A DNA stretch of 10,331 nucleotides from Bacteroidota bacterium (GCA_027297025.1 JAPUIM010000189.1:1-10331), one strand, 5' to 3'. Shown: positions 1 through 5,838, numbered from the stretch's first letter. Made by a program: numbers and translations. The notes: generated by a model not told the origin, from the sequence alone.

Positions 1-95
1 GCCCGCATCTCACAGATTTCAAAATTCTTTATACAGAATCAGCAATCACAACAGTAGATTATCATCTTGGCAAATTTGTCTATTTCTTTGGTTAA
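1..95 (+). CDS. Possible 3' end of an upstream gene (partial, uncertain)
   Basis: The frame beginning at base 3 is open for 30 codons and stops with TAA at 93-95. Its peptide ends ...DYHLGKFVYFFG and has the mixed composition of a real protein C-terminus. If real, it overlaps the start of the acetyltransferase gene by about 20-29 bases, which would suggest translational coupling. A second frame, beginning at base 1, is open to TAG at 55-57 but has a less convincing Gln/Ser-rich ending. No family can be recognised from so few residues. Either frame could be chance. Confidence 0.3.
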   Translation, partial: PHLTDFKILYTESAITTVDYHLGKFVYFFG

Positions 96-666
96 GGACT
101 CGGATGCGATACCTATTCTGGAAATTTATCAACCCATTGTAGAAAGAACTGCTATTACAATGGAATATATAGCGCCTTCCCTGGTATCTATTAAAAAAAG
201 AGTGGTTGAAGCCTTGGATCTATGGCCATGGTTGGTTTTTCGAGTTGATGAGGCATTGGCAGGGTACGCATATGCAGGCGCTTATCGTCAAAGACCTGGC
301 TATAAGTGGTGCACCGAACTTTCGGTTTATGTTGACTCCGGTCACCATAAAAAGGGAATTGCCACCGCTCTCTATACCTCTTTAATTGCCATTTTAAACA
401 TCCAGGGTTACCGAAATGCCTATGCAGGGATAACCCTACCCAACCCAACCAGTGTTTCATTTCACCAATCTATGGGATTTAAGCATATAGGTACCTATCA
501 AAAGGTGGGCTATAAACATGGAAAATGGCACGATGTAGGTTGGTGGGCATTAACTATTCAAGACCATCCTGTTGATCCAGAACTCCCTTTACCCATATCA
601 AAACTAAAAGACACTCAAATATTCAATGAAGCGATTAATGCTGGTTTGCATTTGGTTAAACTCTAA
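67..666 (+). CDS. GNAT-family N-acetyltransferase, phosphinothricin/methionine-sulfone acetyltransferase (Pat/MnaT) type
   Basis: This cytoplasmic enzyme is expected to transfer acetyl from acetyl-CoA to a primary amine. Pat/MnaT relatives act on amino-acid-like substrates such as phosphinothricin or methionine sulfone. The N-terminus (DAIPILEIYQPIVERTAIT) matches the family's opening helix. The acetyl-CoA loop is HHKKGIATAL (residues 93-102), followed by motif B from about N126 to G137 (NPTSVSFHQSMGF) and the Pat-type ending KHGKWHDVGWW (150-160). At 199 residues it is slightly longer than the usual 165-185 because of a C-terminal tail after residue 165. No ATG lies near the N-terminus. An in-frame TAG at 55-57 forces a non-ATG start, either TTG at 67 or TTG at 76; the first internal ATG would remove the opening motif. 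The stop is 11 nt before the decarboxylase ATG, so the two probably form an operon. The true substrate is unknown. Confidence 0.85.
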   Translation: MANLSISLVKDSDAIPILEIYQPIVERTAITMEYIAPSLVSIKKRVVEALDLWPWLVFRVDEALAGYAYAGAYRQRPGYKWCTELSVYVDSGHHKKGIATALYTSLIAILNIQGYRNAYAGITLPNPTSVSFHQSMGFKHIGTYQKVGYKHGKWHDVGWWALTIQDHPVDPELPLPISKLKDTQIFNEAINAGLHLVKL

Positions 667-677
667 TTTAAATATTT

Positions 678-2156
678 ATGGAACTGCAAGAATTTACTCT
701 CGATTTTGATCCAAAATCATTTCAAAAGTTATTGAAGGAAACCTGTGATATCATAACCAGAACTCATTCGAGTTTGGAAAAAAGGAAAGTTTTTAGCGCC
801 CAATCGCCAGACCAAGTGGCTTCGTTATTTGAGGAACCTTTACCCCAACATGGAGTAGAATGGGACCAATTATTGGCAAAAATAGAAAAGGATGTAATAG
901 GAAATGCTACTCTCAATGTGGGCCCTAATTTTTACTCCTATGTATTGTCTCCCAGCAATCAAGCGGGTTTGGCAGCTGAATTTATCAGCACTTATTTAAA
1001 CAACAATCCTGCGAAATGGCACTTATCAGCTTCCGGGGTTGAATTGGAGAAGCTGGTAATCAAATGGATCGCCCAATTCATTGGCTATGATGAGGAAACA
1101 GGGGGAATATTGGTGAGTGGAGGATCCATGGCTAATTTAACCTGCCTGAACGTGGCCAGGAATATCAAGTCCAAGCTGAATGTATCGGACAAAGGGTTAT
1201 TCGGAATCCCTCCTATGACCATTTACGTGTCTAATCAGGTTCATTATTGTGTGGATAAGGCTGTTTCCATGTTGGGTATTGGAAAGGACCAGGTGAGGAA
1301 GGTACCGGTAGATGAACAATTTAAGATGGACACCCATCAATTAGAAGAAATGATCAAATCTGATTTACAAAAAGGCCTCACTCCATTTTGTGTGGTAGCC
1401 AGTGGTGGAACCGTGAATACCGGAACCGTCGATCCCATGGAAGAGATCCATGATATCTGTAAAAAATACGATCTCTGGTTTCACGTAGATGCCGCTTATG
1501 GAGGTCCGGCTGCCGGTACTCAACTGGCAGGTGAGGAATTCAAAGGCATGGAGAAGGCCGATTCAATGGCATTGGATCCCCATAAATGGTTTTATGTACC
1601 CATAGAAGCGGGGTGTGCCCTGGTGCGTGAAAAAGCCCATCTGAAGGAAACCTTTAGCTTAATACCTGAATACTTAATGGTTGATAAGTTGGCCAATGAC
1701 AACCGTACCGACTTTATGGAATATGGGATGCAATTAACCCGACATTTCAGATCATTAAAAATTTGGATGACATTCAAAGCCTACGGTGCGGCAAAACTGA
1801 GAAAGGCCATTGAACATGATATATTGAAAACAGAATACTTAGAAAAAAAACTGAAAGACCTCAAGGAGATCGAAATCATCTCTCCGGCAAGGCTTTCAAT
1901 CATATGCTTTCGGTACGTTCCCCAGGGCTTTCGGGAGGATGAGGAATATCTAGAACATTTAAACCAGTCGCTGATATTGGATTTGGAAAAAGATGGTCGA
2001 GTATTTGTAACCGGAACCAATATTAACCATAAAACTGCGTTGCGGGTGTGCATTGTCAATCACCGTACCCAACAAAGACATCTTGATTATTTAGTAGAAG
2101 TTATTCTGGAGTTGGGCCAAAAGTTGCATCGAAAGCTGTCAGTAAAAGTGGCTTAA
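678..2156 (+). CDS. PLP-dependent group II amino acid decarboxylase (aromatic-L-amino-acid decarboxylase-like)
   Basis: This is a cytoplasmic pyridoxal-phosphate enzyme of 492 residues (Pfam Pyridoxal_deC, fold type I), expected to decarboxylate an amino acid to its amine and CO2. Visible family features in order are GPNFYSYVLSPSNQAG (82-97), NNNPAKWHLSASGVELEKL (108-126), SGGSMANL (147-154) and H189, which in aromatic decarboxylases stacks on the PLP ring. ASGGTVNTGTVDP (241-253) follows, then D271 in HVDAAYGG, which contacts the PLP nitrogen, and K303 in DPHKW, which forms the Schiff base. The length fits the aromatic amino acid, histidine and glutamate decarboxylase superfamily. Substrate cannot be assigned by eye; aromatic amino acids, 2,4-diaminobutyrate and aspartate or cysteine derivatives are all possible. 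It starts 11 nt after the acetyltransferase stop with no room for a strong separate promoter, and it ends at a hairpin terminator. Co-transcription suggests linked chemistry, which is inference. Confidence 0.9.
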   Translation: MELQEFTLDFDPKSFQKLLKETCDIITRTHSSLEKRKVFSAQSPDQVASLFEEPLPQHGVEWDQLLAKIEKDVIGNATLNVGPNFYSYVLSPSNQAGLAAEFISTYLNNNPAKWHLSASGVELEKLVIKWIAQFIGYDEETGGILVSGGSMANLTCLNVARNIKSKLNVSDKGLFGIPPMTIYVSNQVHYCVDKAVSMLGIGKDQVRKVPVDEQFKMDTHQLEEMIKSDLQKGLTPFCVVASGGTVNTGTVDPMEEIHDICKKYDLWFHVDAAYGGPAAGTQLAGEEFKGMEKADSMALDPHKWFYVPIEAGCALVREKAHLKETFSLIPEYLMVDKLANDNRTDFMEYGMQLTRHFRSLKIWMTFKAYGAAKLRKAIEHDILKTEYLEKKLKDLKEIEIISPARLSIICFRYVPQGFREDEEYLEHLNQSLILDLEKDGRVFVTGTNINHKTALRVCIVNHRTQQRHLDYLVEVILELGQKLHRKLSVKVA

Positions 2157-2195
2157 AAAAACCCTTATGATTGGATAACCATAAGGGCCTTTTAT
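2155..2195. terminator. Bidirectional intrinsic terminator between convergent genes
   Basis: A perfect 8-bp stem, CCCTTATG (2162-2169) with CATAAGGG (2180-2187), encloses a 10-nt loop. On the + strand it is followed by CCTTTTATT. On the - strand it is followed by seven T residues, complementary to the A run at 2155-2161. It therefore can end both the decarboxylase transcript from the left and the small secreted protein's transcript from the right. The A run overlaps the decarboxylase stop codon. Confidence 0.85.
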
Positions 2196-2213
2196 TAATT
2201 TGTTTGAGATTCG

Positions 2214-2621
2214 TTAATTACCCGTGATATTTGGGTTTTGCACGTTTAATTTAAATATAGTGCCTTTAGCGCCTCTATTGGATCTTCCATTTAAGATTAA
2301 ATTGTAGGAATCGATCGCTGCATCTCCGGAAGCAGAAATATGCATGACTATCGTGGAGGCCAAATCCTGATTGTTTTCAAATTCAATGGTAACACCATCA
2401 GGTAACTTGCTGGCTAAGGTTAGTTCAACCTTGGTTTTTCGGTAACTTTTGGAGCGATTGATAAACACTTCTACCGATTTAACTTCTCCAGGAGCGATGT
2501 CAATGTTGTTGGAAACCAACCGAACATTAAATTCTTTTTTGGGTGTTTCAACCTGAGCATTCGAAGGAAAGCTAATCCAGGAAACTAAAAGGATGCTTAA
2601 GTATAAAATTGTCGTTTTCAT
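2214..2621 (-). CDS. Small secreted protein with a predicted beta-sandwich (NEW3/Ig-like) domain
   Basis: This 135-residue protein has a clear signal peptide: KTT, a hydrophobic stretch, then SNA before Gln, giving likely cleavage after A22. The mature part (about 113 residues) alternates beta-strand-like segments. Phrases such as IDIAPGEVKSVEVFINRS (about 41-58), LPDGVTIEF and IDSYNLILNGRSNRG resemble the NPCBM-associated NEW3 or other Ig-like domains of Bacteroidota exported proteins. There is no lipobox and no C-terminal sorting domain, so it is predicted to be periplasmic or released. No catalytic motif is visible. The specific function is unknown. It lies downstream of the TetR gene on the same strand, across a 108-nt gap that holds an inverted repeat, so it might have its own regulated promoter. 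Confidence 0.8.
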   Translation of the reverse strand: MKTTILYLSILLVSWISFPSNAQVETPKKEFNVRLVSNNIDIAPGEVKSVEVFINRSKSYRKTKVELTLASKLPDGVTIEFENNQDLASTIVMHISASGDAAIDSYNLILNGRSNRGAKGTIFKLNVQNPNITGN

Positions 2622-2687
2622 AATACAGTATTTTAGATGATCAATATTTAGAATAATTTGATGTTGTCTTTATGACCCTAACGTATA

Positions 2688-2714
2688 TTCGAACAAAATG
2701 TTTAAATGTTCGAA
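2688..2714. repeat. Perfect 8-bp inverted repeat, candidate operator
   Basis: TTCGAACA at 2688-2695 and TGTTCGAA at 2707-2714 are exact reverse complements around an 11-nt AT-rich centre. The half-site centres are 19 bp apart. The repeat lies between the TetR gene and the small secreted protein gene, about 67 nt upstream of the latter's ATG. Neither strand has a T run directly after the arms, which argues against a terminator. Size and symmetry suit a dimeric repressor such as the neighbouring TetR protein, but the link is inference. Confidence 0.5.
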
Positions 2715-2729
2715 AAATAAATAAAAAAA

Positions 2730-3326
2730 TTATTTCTTAAGTATTCCTTGCAGCATTAATTCTATGGCAAATAGGGTATCGTTTTCAATTACTTTGAATT
2801 GGTTTTCATTGGGCTCTTCATGTATGTATTGAGTCAGCCGGTCGTATTGCATAGAGTATTTCACATCCAGAATAGACTTGGCAATTTGTTTTGTATCGCA
2901 GGATCGGAACAGGCCTGTTTTTATCCCTTGGTCAAGGTTAGATGATATGAATTCTATCCTTTTTTCAATTAAGCGATTGATAAAATCCCTAAACATGTTG
3001 CGGTTGTCTATAAGCACTTTCACTGGAATATTGTGCTGCAGTACCACCCGTTGATAGTATCTCAAAGTCTCTTTCACATAGGATAAAATTCGTTGATAGG
3101 GATCTTTCTTTTTTTGAGCAATTTCCTGAAACCGGTCCAGATTCTCTTCCCATTCACTGGAAAAAGCATGAAAAAACATTTGCTCCTTATTTTTGTAATA
3201 ATAGTAGAGAGAGGATTTTGTCATACCTATTGCTTGGGCAATATCATCTACACTGGTTTTGCTATACCCTTGTCGATTGAAAAGATGACGGGCTGCATTT
3301 AATATTTGTTGTTTTCTGTTATCCAT
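2730..3326 (-). CDS. TetR/AcrR-family transcriptional regulator
   Basis: This is a 198-residue DNA-binding regulator, expected to act as a dimer that leaves DNA on binding a ligand. The N-terminal TetR_N domain is plain: KQQILNAARHLFNRQGYSKT (residues 5-24), then the helix-turn-helix DDIAQAIGMTKSSLYYYYKN (27-46). The C-terminal half is a helical ligand/dimer domain with no recognisable subfamily. A TTG four codons upstream at 3338 is open in frame, but ATG at 3326 is the better start. It places the TetR_N domain at the usual distance, and a promoter -7 box overlaps the upstream TTG. The gene is divergent from the CPBP protease gene and upstream of the small secreted protein gene; either could be its target, as could its own promoter. 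Confidence 0.92.
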   Translation of the reverse strand: MDNRKQQILNAARHLFNRQGYSKTSVDDIAQAIGMTKSSLYYYYKNKEQMFFHAFSSEWEENLDRFQEIAQKKKDPYQRILSYVKETLRYYQRVVLQHNIPVKVLIDNRNMFRDFINRLIEKRIEFISSNLDQGIKTGLFRSCDTKQIAKSILDVKYSMQYDRLTQYIHEEPNENQFKVIENDTLFAIELMLQGILKK

Positions 3327-3335
3327 GTTGTGAAC

Positions 3336-3366
3336 CAAACTTACCCTATAAATCTTAATAATTCAA
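3336..3366 (-). promoter_or_regulatory. Predicted Bacteroidota promoter for the TetR gene
   Basis: Read on the - strand, TTG (3366-3364), exactly 20 nt, then TAAGTTTG (3343-3336). This matches the known Bacteroidota primary sigma consensus TTG-N17-23-TAnnTTTG. Transcription would start around 3330, only a few bases before the ATG at 3326, so the message would be nearly leaderless. It excludes the alternative TTG start at 3338. Confidence 0.6.
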
Positions 3367-3401
3367 TGGTCAGAATAGCACCCGGCTAGTTTATCATTAT
3401 T

Positions 3402-3423
3402 TAATTTTGATGCGTTAATTTTG
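3402..3423 (+). promoter_or_regulatory. Tandem TAATTTTG -7-like boxes upstream of the protease unit
   Basis: Two identical TAATTTTG elements at 3402-3409 and 3416-3423 match the Bacteroidota -7 consensus TAnnTTTG and point toward the mini-ORF and protease gene. No convincing TTG is seen at the -33 spacing for either, so assignment is tentative. They would give a 5' leader of roughly 40-60 nt before the mini-ORF at 3467. Confidence 0.4.
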
Positions 3424-3466
3424 AAGATTGATTATTTAACCATGAAGAATTTTAGGAGGATTATTG

Positions 3467-3538
3467 ATGATTGTCACTTTCGGTACCGAGCTTCTAGCAT
3501 GGAAACAGAAGATAATGTTGAATAAGGTTCCCCAATGA
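3467..3538 (+). CDS. Putative 23-residue upstream ORF coupled to the CPBP protease gene
   Basis: ATG at 3467 is preceded by a perfect AGGAGG (3454-3459) with a 7-nt spacer, the strongest ribosome binding site in the window. The peptide runs MIVTFGTELLAWKQ... and ends ...NKVPQ. Its TGA (3536-3538) overlaps the protease ATG (3535-3537) as ATGA, the classic arrangement for translational coupling. The frame is closed just upstream by TGA at 3443-3445, so it is not the tail of a longer gene. The peptide resembles nothing I know, and its sequence may matter less than delivering ribosomes to the next start. It is short enough to be chance, but SD plus overlap together make it worth noting. Confidence 0.45.
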   Translation: MIVTFGTELLAWKQKIMLNKVPQ

Positions 3539-4122
3539 AAAGGATTACTATCTTCCTTCTGGCCGTAATAACCATTGTGGTGTTCACTGTGGCAGGTTAC
3601 TTGATCATCACCTATTATTCTGATCAGTCATTTCAAAATAAATTAAAAGGATCAGTTCCCTGGCATATTCAAATATTGTGGGGGGCGATCTACGGTTTCC
3701 TGGCTGCCCATTTGGGTTGGAAAATTACCCAAACCCCACCCCTGCGTCCCACGCGAGGATTTTTTACCAACTTAATAAAACCAATGCGATTGACGCTGCT
3801 TGAGATAACATTTATATCATTTTGTGCCGGAGTGGGAGAAGAAGTTCTTTTTAGAGGAGCCATCCAACCGTTTTTAGGTATCTGGTTGACTTCCTTCATT
3901 TTTGTATTAATTCATGGTTATATCAATCCTGGTAATTGGCCATTAACCATTTATGGTTTATATATGATCCTGGTTGTAGCTGGTTTAGGTTTCTTAACCA
4001 TTCAGCTAGGTTTGATTGCATCAATAGCAGCTCATACTGTGTTAGATATGGTCCTTCTTTCTTGTTTAGCCGAAAACCGGTTGAGTAAATTTATCTTTGG
4101 GCCAGTTCAAGCAGCTAATTAA
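3535..4122 (+). CDS. CPBP-family intramembrane glutamic-type protease (CAAX prenyl protease/Rce1-like, Abi)
   Basis: This is a 195-residue integral membrane protein of the CPBP (ABI/Rce1) family. It has a hydrophobic N-terminal segment (about 4-27), another at about 44-62, and a C-terminal membrane block (about 88-178) holding all the family motifs. These are EEVLFR (E102, E103, R107), F123xxxH127 in FVLIH, and H167xxxD171 in HTVLD. In studied members the paired Glu and the His residues form the active site inside the membrane. The bacterial role is usually unknown; some members mature bacteriocins or give self-immunity, and none of those partner genes is visible here. All catalytic residues are present, so it should be active. 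Its own start lacks an obvious ribosome site and overlaps the stop of a preceding mini-ORF. It is divergent from the TetR gene, which may control it. Confidence 0.88.
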   Translation: MKRITIFLLAVITIVVFTVAGYLIITYYSDQSFQNKLKGSVPWHIQILWGAIYGFLAAHLGWKITQTPPLRPTRGFFTNLIKPMRLTLLEITFISFCAGVGEEVLFRGAIQPFLGIWLTSFIFVLIHGYINPGNWPLTIYGLYMILVVAGLGFLTIQLGLIASIAAHTVLDMVLLSCLAENRLSKFIFGPVQAAN

Positions 4123-4213
4123 CATTATCTTAGACATGTATGATTTGGCAAGAAAAAACAAATATTTTACTAAAACTAAGAGGAGCAACCTGGAAAAAGA
4201 TAACAGAAAATAC

Positions 4214-4221
4214 TAATTTTG
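4214..4221 (+). promoter_or_regulatory. Candidate -7 box for the tRNA cluster
   Basis: TAATTTTG at 4214-4221 matches TAnnTTTG and lies 13 nt before the mature 5' end of tRNA-Pro, giving a short precursor leader. No clear TTG is present at the -33 spacing, so it is a candidate only. The 112-nt stretch from the protease stop to the tRNA otherwise holds no feature I can support. Confidence 0.4.
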
Positions 4222-4234
4222 ACTGAATGAAAAT

Positions 4235-4308
4235 CGGGATGTAGCGCAGTCCGGTAGCGTACTTCGTTCGGGACGAAGGGGTCGCTGGTTCGAATCCAGT
4301 CATCCCGA
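4235..4308 (+). tRNA. tRNA-Pro (anticodon CGG)
   Basis: The 74-nt cloverleaf has acceptor CGGGATG paired with CATCCCG (4301-4307) and discriminator A. The anticodon stem CTTCG/CGAAG encloses loop TTCGGGA, giving anticodon CGG with G37. The T loop GGTTCGAATCC is canonical. CCA is not encoded. It reads the proline codon CCG. Confidence 0.95.
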
Positions 4309-4329
4309 CAAAAATCAAAAGCTGGACCA

Positions 4330-4402
4330 GCCTCCTTAGCTCAGTTGGTAGAGCAACGCTTTCGTAAAGCGTGGGTCGCAGGTTCAAGTCCTGTAGGAGG
4401 CT
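4330..4402 (+). tRNA. tRNA-Thr (anticodon CGT)
   Basis: The 73-nt cloverleaf has a perfect 7-bp acceptor stem, GCCTCCT with AGGAGGC (4395-4401). The D arm is AGCTCAGTTGGTAGAGC. The anticodon stem ACGCT/AGCGT has loop TTCGTAA, giving anticodon CGT, and the T arm is GCAGGTTCAAGTCCTGT. CCA is not encoded. It reads ACG. It lies 21 nt after tRNA-Pro, very likely in the same transcript. Confidence 0.95.
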
Positions 4403-4423
4403 CATTGAAAAGATTAAATTTAA

Positions 4424-4480
4424 AGTTTAAAATATGTAAATTAAAAACTTCAAATAACTTTGAACCTTAAATTTTAAACT
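4424..4480. repeat. AT-rich inverted repeat between tRNA-Thr and tRNA-Gly
   Basis: AGTTTAAAAT at 4424-4433 and ATTTTAAACT at 4471-4480 are exact reverse complements separated by 37 nt of AT-rich DNA. It fills most of the 83-nt spacer between the second and third tRNA. The stem is weak, with no following T run. It could be a processing or attenuation structure, or simply low-complexity DNA. Confidence 0.3.
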
Positions 4481-4485
4481 GATCA

Positions 4486-4558
4486 GCGGTAGTAGCTCAG
4501 TTGGTAGAGCATCAGCTTCCCAAGCTGAGGGTCGTGGGTTCGAGCCCCATTTACCGCT
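4486..4558 (+). tRNA. tRNA-Gly (anticodon CCC)
   Basis: The 73-nt cloverleaf has acceptor GCGGTAG paired with TTACCGC (4551-4557, last pair G-T). The D arm is AGCTCAGTTGGTAGAGC. The anticodon stem TCAGC/GCTGA has loop TTCCCAA, giving anticodon CCC, and the T arm is GTGGGTTCGAGCCCCAT. CCA is not encoded. It reads GGG. It is the third member of the cluster, but an 83-nt AT-rich spacer separates it from the others. Confidence 0.95.
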
Positions 4559-4646
4559 CTAAAATTCAAATAGTTCGTTTTCCGGTCTCAATATTTATCT
4601 TGCCAATTCATTTTTTTGTAAGACATTCATTTCAATATTGACTTTT

Positions 4647-5675
4647 ATGAAGGCAGTTACTTTGGGAGAGATCATGCTTCGGTTGTCACCCTCGAATTAC
4701 CAGAAATTAAATAAATGCGACAGCTTTGATGCGGTTTATGGTGGAGCCGAAGCCAATGTGGCAGTGGCATTATCCAATTGGGGCATCCCCACTAGCTATG
4801 TAACTCGTTTGCCGGATAATATTTTGGGAAAAGCAGCCCAAGCTGCATTGGTAGAACATCAAGTAAATACCGAACATGTCATTCTTGGGGGAAAACGGTT
4901 GGGAATATATTTCATAGATAAAGGCAAAGCTACCCGGACCAGGAATGTAATTTATGACCGGGAGGGTTCTGCTTTTACCGGTATTAAGCCAAGTATGATC
5001 GACTGGGACAACATATTGCAAAATGCTCAATGCTTGCACTGGTCAGGGATAACTCCAGCTATTTCTTATTCAGCTGCCAAAACTTGCGATTTGGCTATTA
5101 AAACTGCCAATAGGTTGGGAATTTTTGTATCGGCTGATTTGAATTATCGCCCCCAACTTTGGAAATATGGTAAAAATCCAAAAGAAGTATTGTATCCTCT
5201 TTTGAAACGTAGCAATTTGATCATCGCTGACCCTTTGGGTTCTCAACAAGCATTGGAGATTGAATTGGATGGGGTAGATCTAGATTCAAAAAACCTCAAC
5301 CAAAGACAATCGAGGGCCTTTGCTGAAAAACTTCACCAGACCTTTCCCAAAGCCCAATTCATAGCCTTTACTCTAAGAAATGTGATAAGTGCAACCCATC
5401 AAAGAATTAAAGCTTATTTTTTTGATGGTATCCAATTATACAAAACCAACGTAATTGACATTGATCCTGTGGTTGATAGGATTGGTTCGGGTGATGCATT
5501 TGCTGCTGGACTGATCTATGGTCTTTTAAAGTTGGATCACAATAATTATCAAGAAATCCTGAACTTTGCCATGGCATCTTGTTTTTATAAACATACCCTA
5601 CCCGGAGATTTTAATACGGTGGAGGTGGAGAAAATAAAGTCATTGGCAAGTAAAATAAAAAAAACCAAACCATGA
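4647..5675 (+). CDS. kdgK: PfkB-family sugar kinase, 2-keto-3-deoxygluconate kinase-like
   Basis: This cytoplasmic carbohydrate kinase of 342 residues is expected to phosphorylate 2-keto-3-deoxygluconate (KDG) to KDPG with ATP, as in uronate and Entner-Doudoroff-type routes. The N-terminus KAVTLGEIMLRLSPSNYQ (2-19) and GGAEANVAVALSNWG (32-46) are typical of KDG kinases. So is DLNYRPQLWKYGK (164-176). The PfkB signature DRIGSGDAFAAGLIYGLL (277-294) carries the catalytic base D283. The in-frame TTG at 4638 is less likely than ATG at 4647, which starts exactly at the family N-terminus. No uronate isomerase, KDPG aldolase or transporter is in the window, so the sugar is inferred from sequence alone. 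A related PfkB specificity cannot be excluded. The stop is 1 nt before a hidden ORF that may share its transcript. Confidence 0.85.
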   Translation: MKAVTLGEIMLRLSPSNYQKLNKCDSFDAVYGGAEANVAVALSNWGIPTSYVTRLPDNILGKAAQAALVEHQVNTEHVILGGKRLGIYFIDKGKATRTRNVIYDREGSAFTGIKPSMIDWDNILQNAQCLHWSGITPAISYSAAKTCDLAIKTANRLGIFVSADLNYRPQLWKYGKNPKEVLYPLLKRSNLIIADPLGSQQALEIELDGVDLDSKNLNQRQSRAFAEKLHQTFPKAQFIAFTLRNVISATHQRIKAYFFDGIQLYKTNVIDIDPVVDRIGSGDAFAAGLIYGLLKLDHNNYQEILNFAMASCFYKHTLPGDFNTVEVEKIKSLASKIKKTKP

Positions 5676-5676
5676 G

Positions 5677-5838
5677 TTGGTTTACTTGCTCACAAGTGTT
5701 ACTCAAGATGGGAAAAATGAGATTAGTGCCCGTTTTTACCATCAGGACCCCGAATTTATGATCTCTAGTGGGTTAGCTATATGGGAAAGGTATTGTAAAA
5801 CATTTCTAATTAAGGGCCCTGATGAGCATTTCAATTGA
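5677..5838 (+). CDS. Unannotated small ORF with protein-like sequence but no ATG start
   Basis: Between the kinase stop and mocA, one frame is open from 5659 to TGA at 5836-5838. From TTG 5677 it encodes 53 residues, beginning LVYLLTSVTQDGKNEISARF and continuing with FYHQDPEFMISSG, LAIWERYCKTFL and IKGPDEHFN. The charged/hydrophobic pattern and lack of stops in AT-rich DNA look like real coding sequence. Candidate starts are TTG at 5677 or 5686; the only in-frame ATG, at 5758, would discard half. An ATG at 5672-5674, overlapping the kinase stop as ATGA, is in another frame. One extra A after it would give ATG-AAG-TTG-GTT, i.e. MKLVYLLTS. So this could be a TTG-started gene, a gene carrying a one-base deletion, or a sequencing error. 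I do not recognise the family. Confidence 0.5.
   Translation: MVYLLTSVTQDGKNEISARFYHQDPEFMISSGLAIWERYCKTFLIKGPDEHFN

Noticed and set aside
191..460. 89-codon ORF on the - strand inside the acetyltransferase gene
   Set aside because: It is a shadow of a well-supported GNAT gene, with no recognisable domain.
3442..3525. 27-codon ORF starting at ATG 3442
   Set aside because: It has no ribosome site, and it covers the AGGAGG of the better supported mini-ORF in another frame.
4130..4405. 91-codon ORF on the - strand across the tRNA genes
   Set aside because: It is antisense to tRNA-Pro and tRNA-Thr. Its MTGFEPATPSSR-type sequence is the well-known spurious translation of tRNA complements found in many databases.
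4638..4646. TTG start for kdgK three codons upstream of the ATG
   Set aside because: The ATG at 4647 gives the exact family N-terminus (KAVTLGEIMLRLSP); the TTG adds only Thr-Phe.
5661..5683. Hairpin AAACCAA/TTGGTTT with a T run on the - strand
   Set aside because: It resembles a - strand terminator, but no - strand gene ends there, and the T run is the complement of Lys codons at the end of kdgK.
5672..5761. 29-codon ORF whose ATG overlaps the kdgK stop (ATGA)
   Set aside because: The peptide looks random and ends early. The other frame at the same place is more convincing. The ATG is noted only as a possible original start of that frame.
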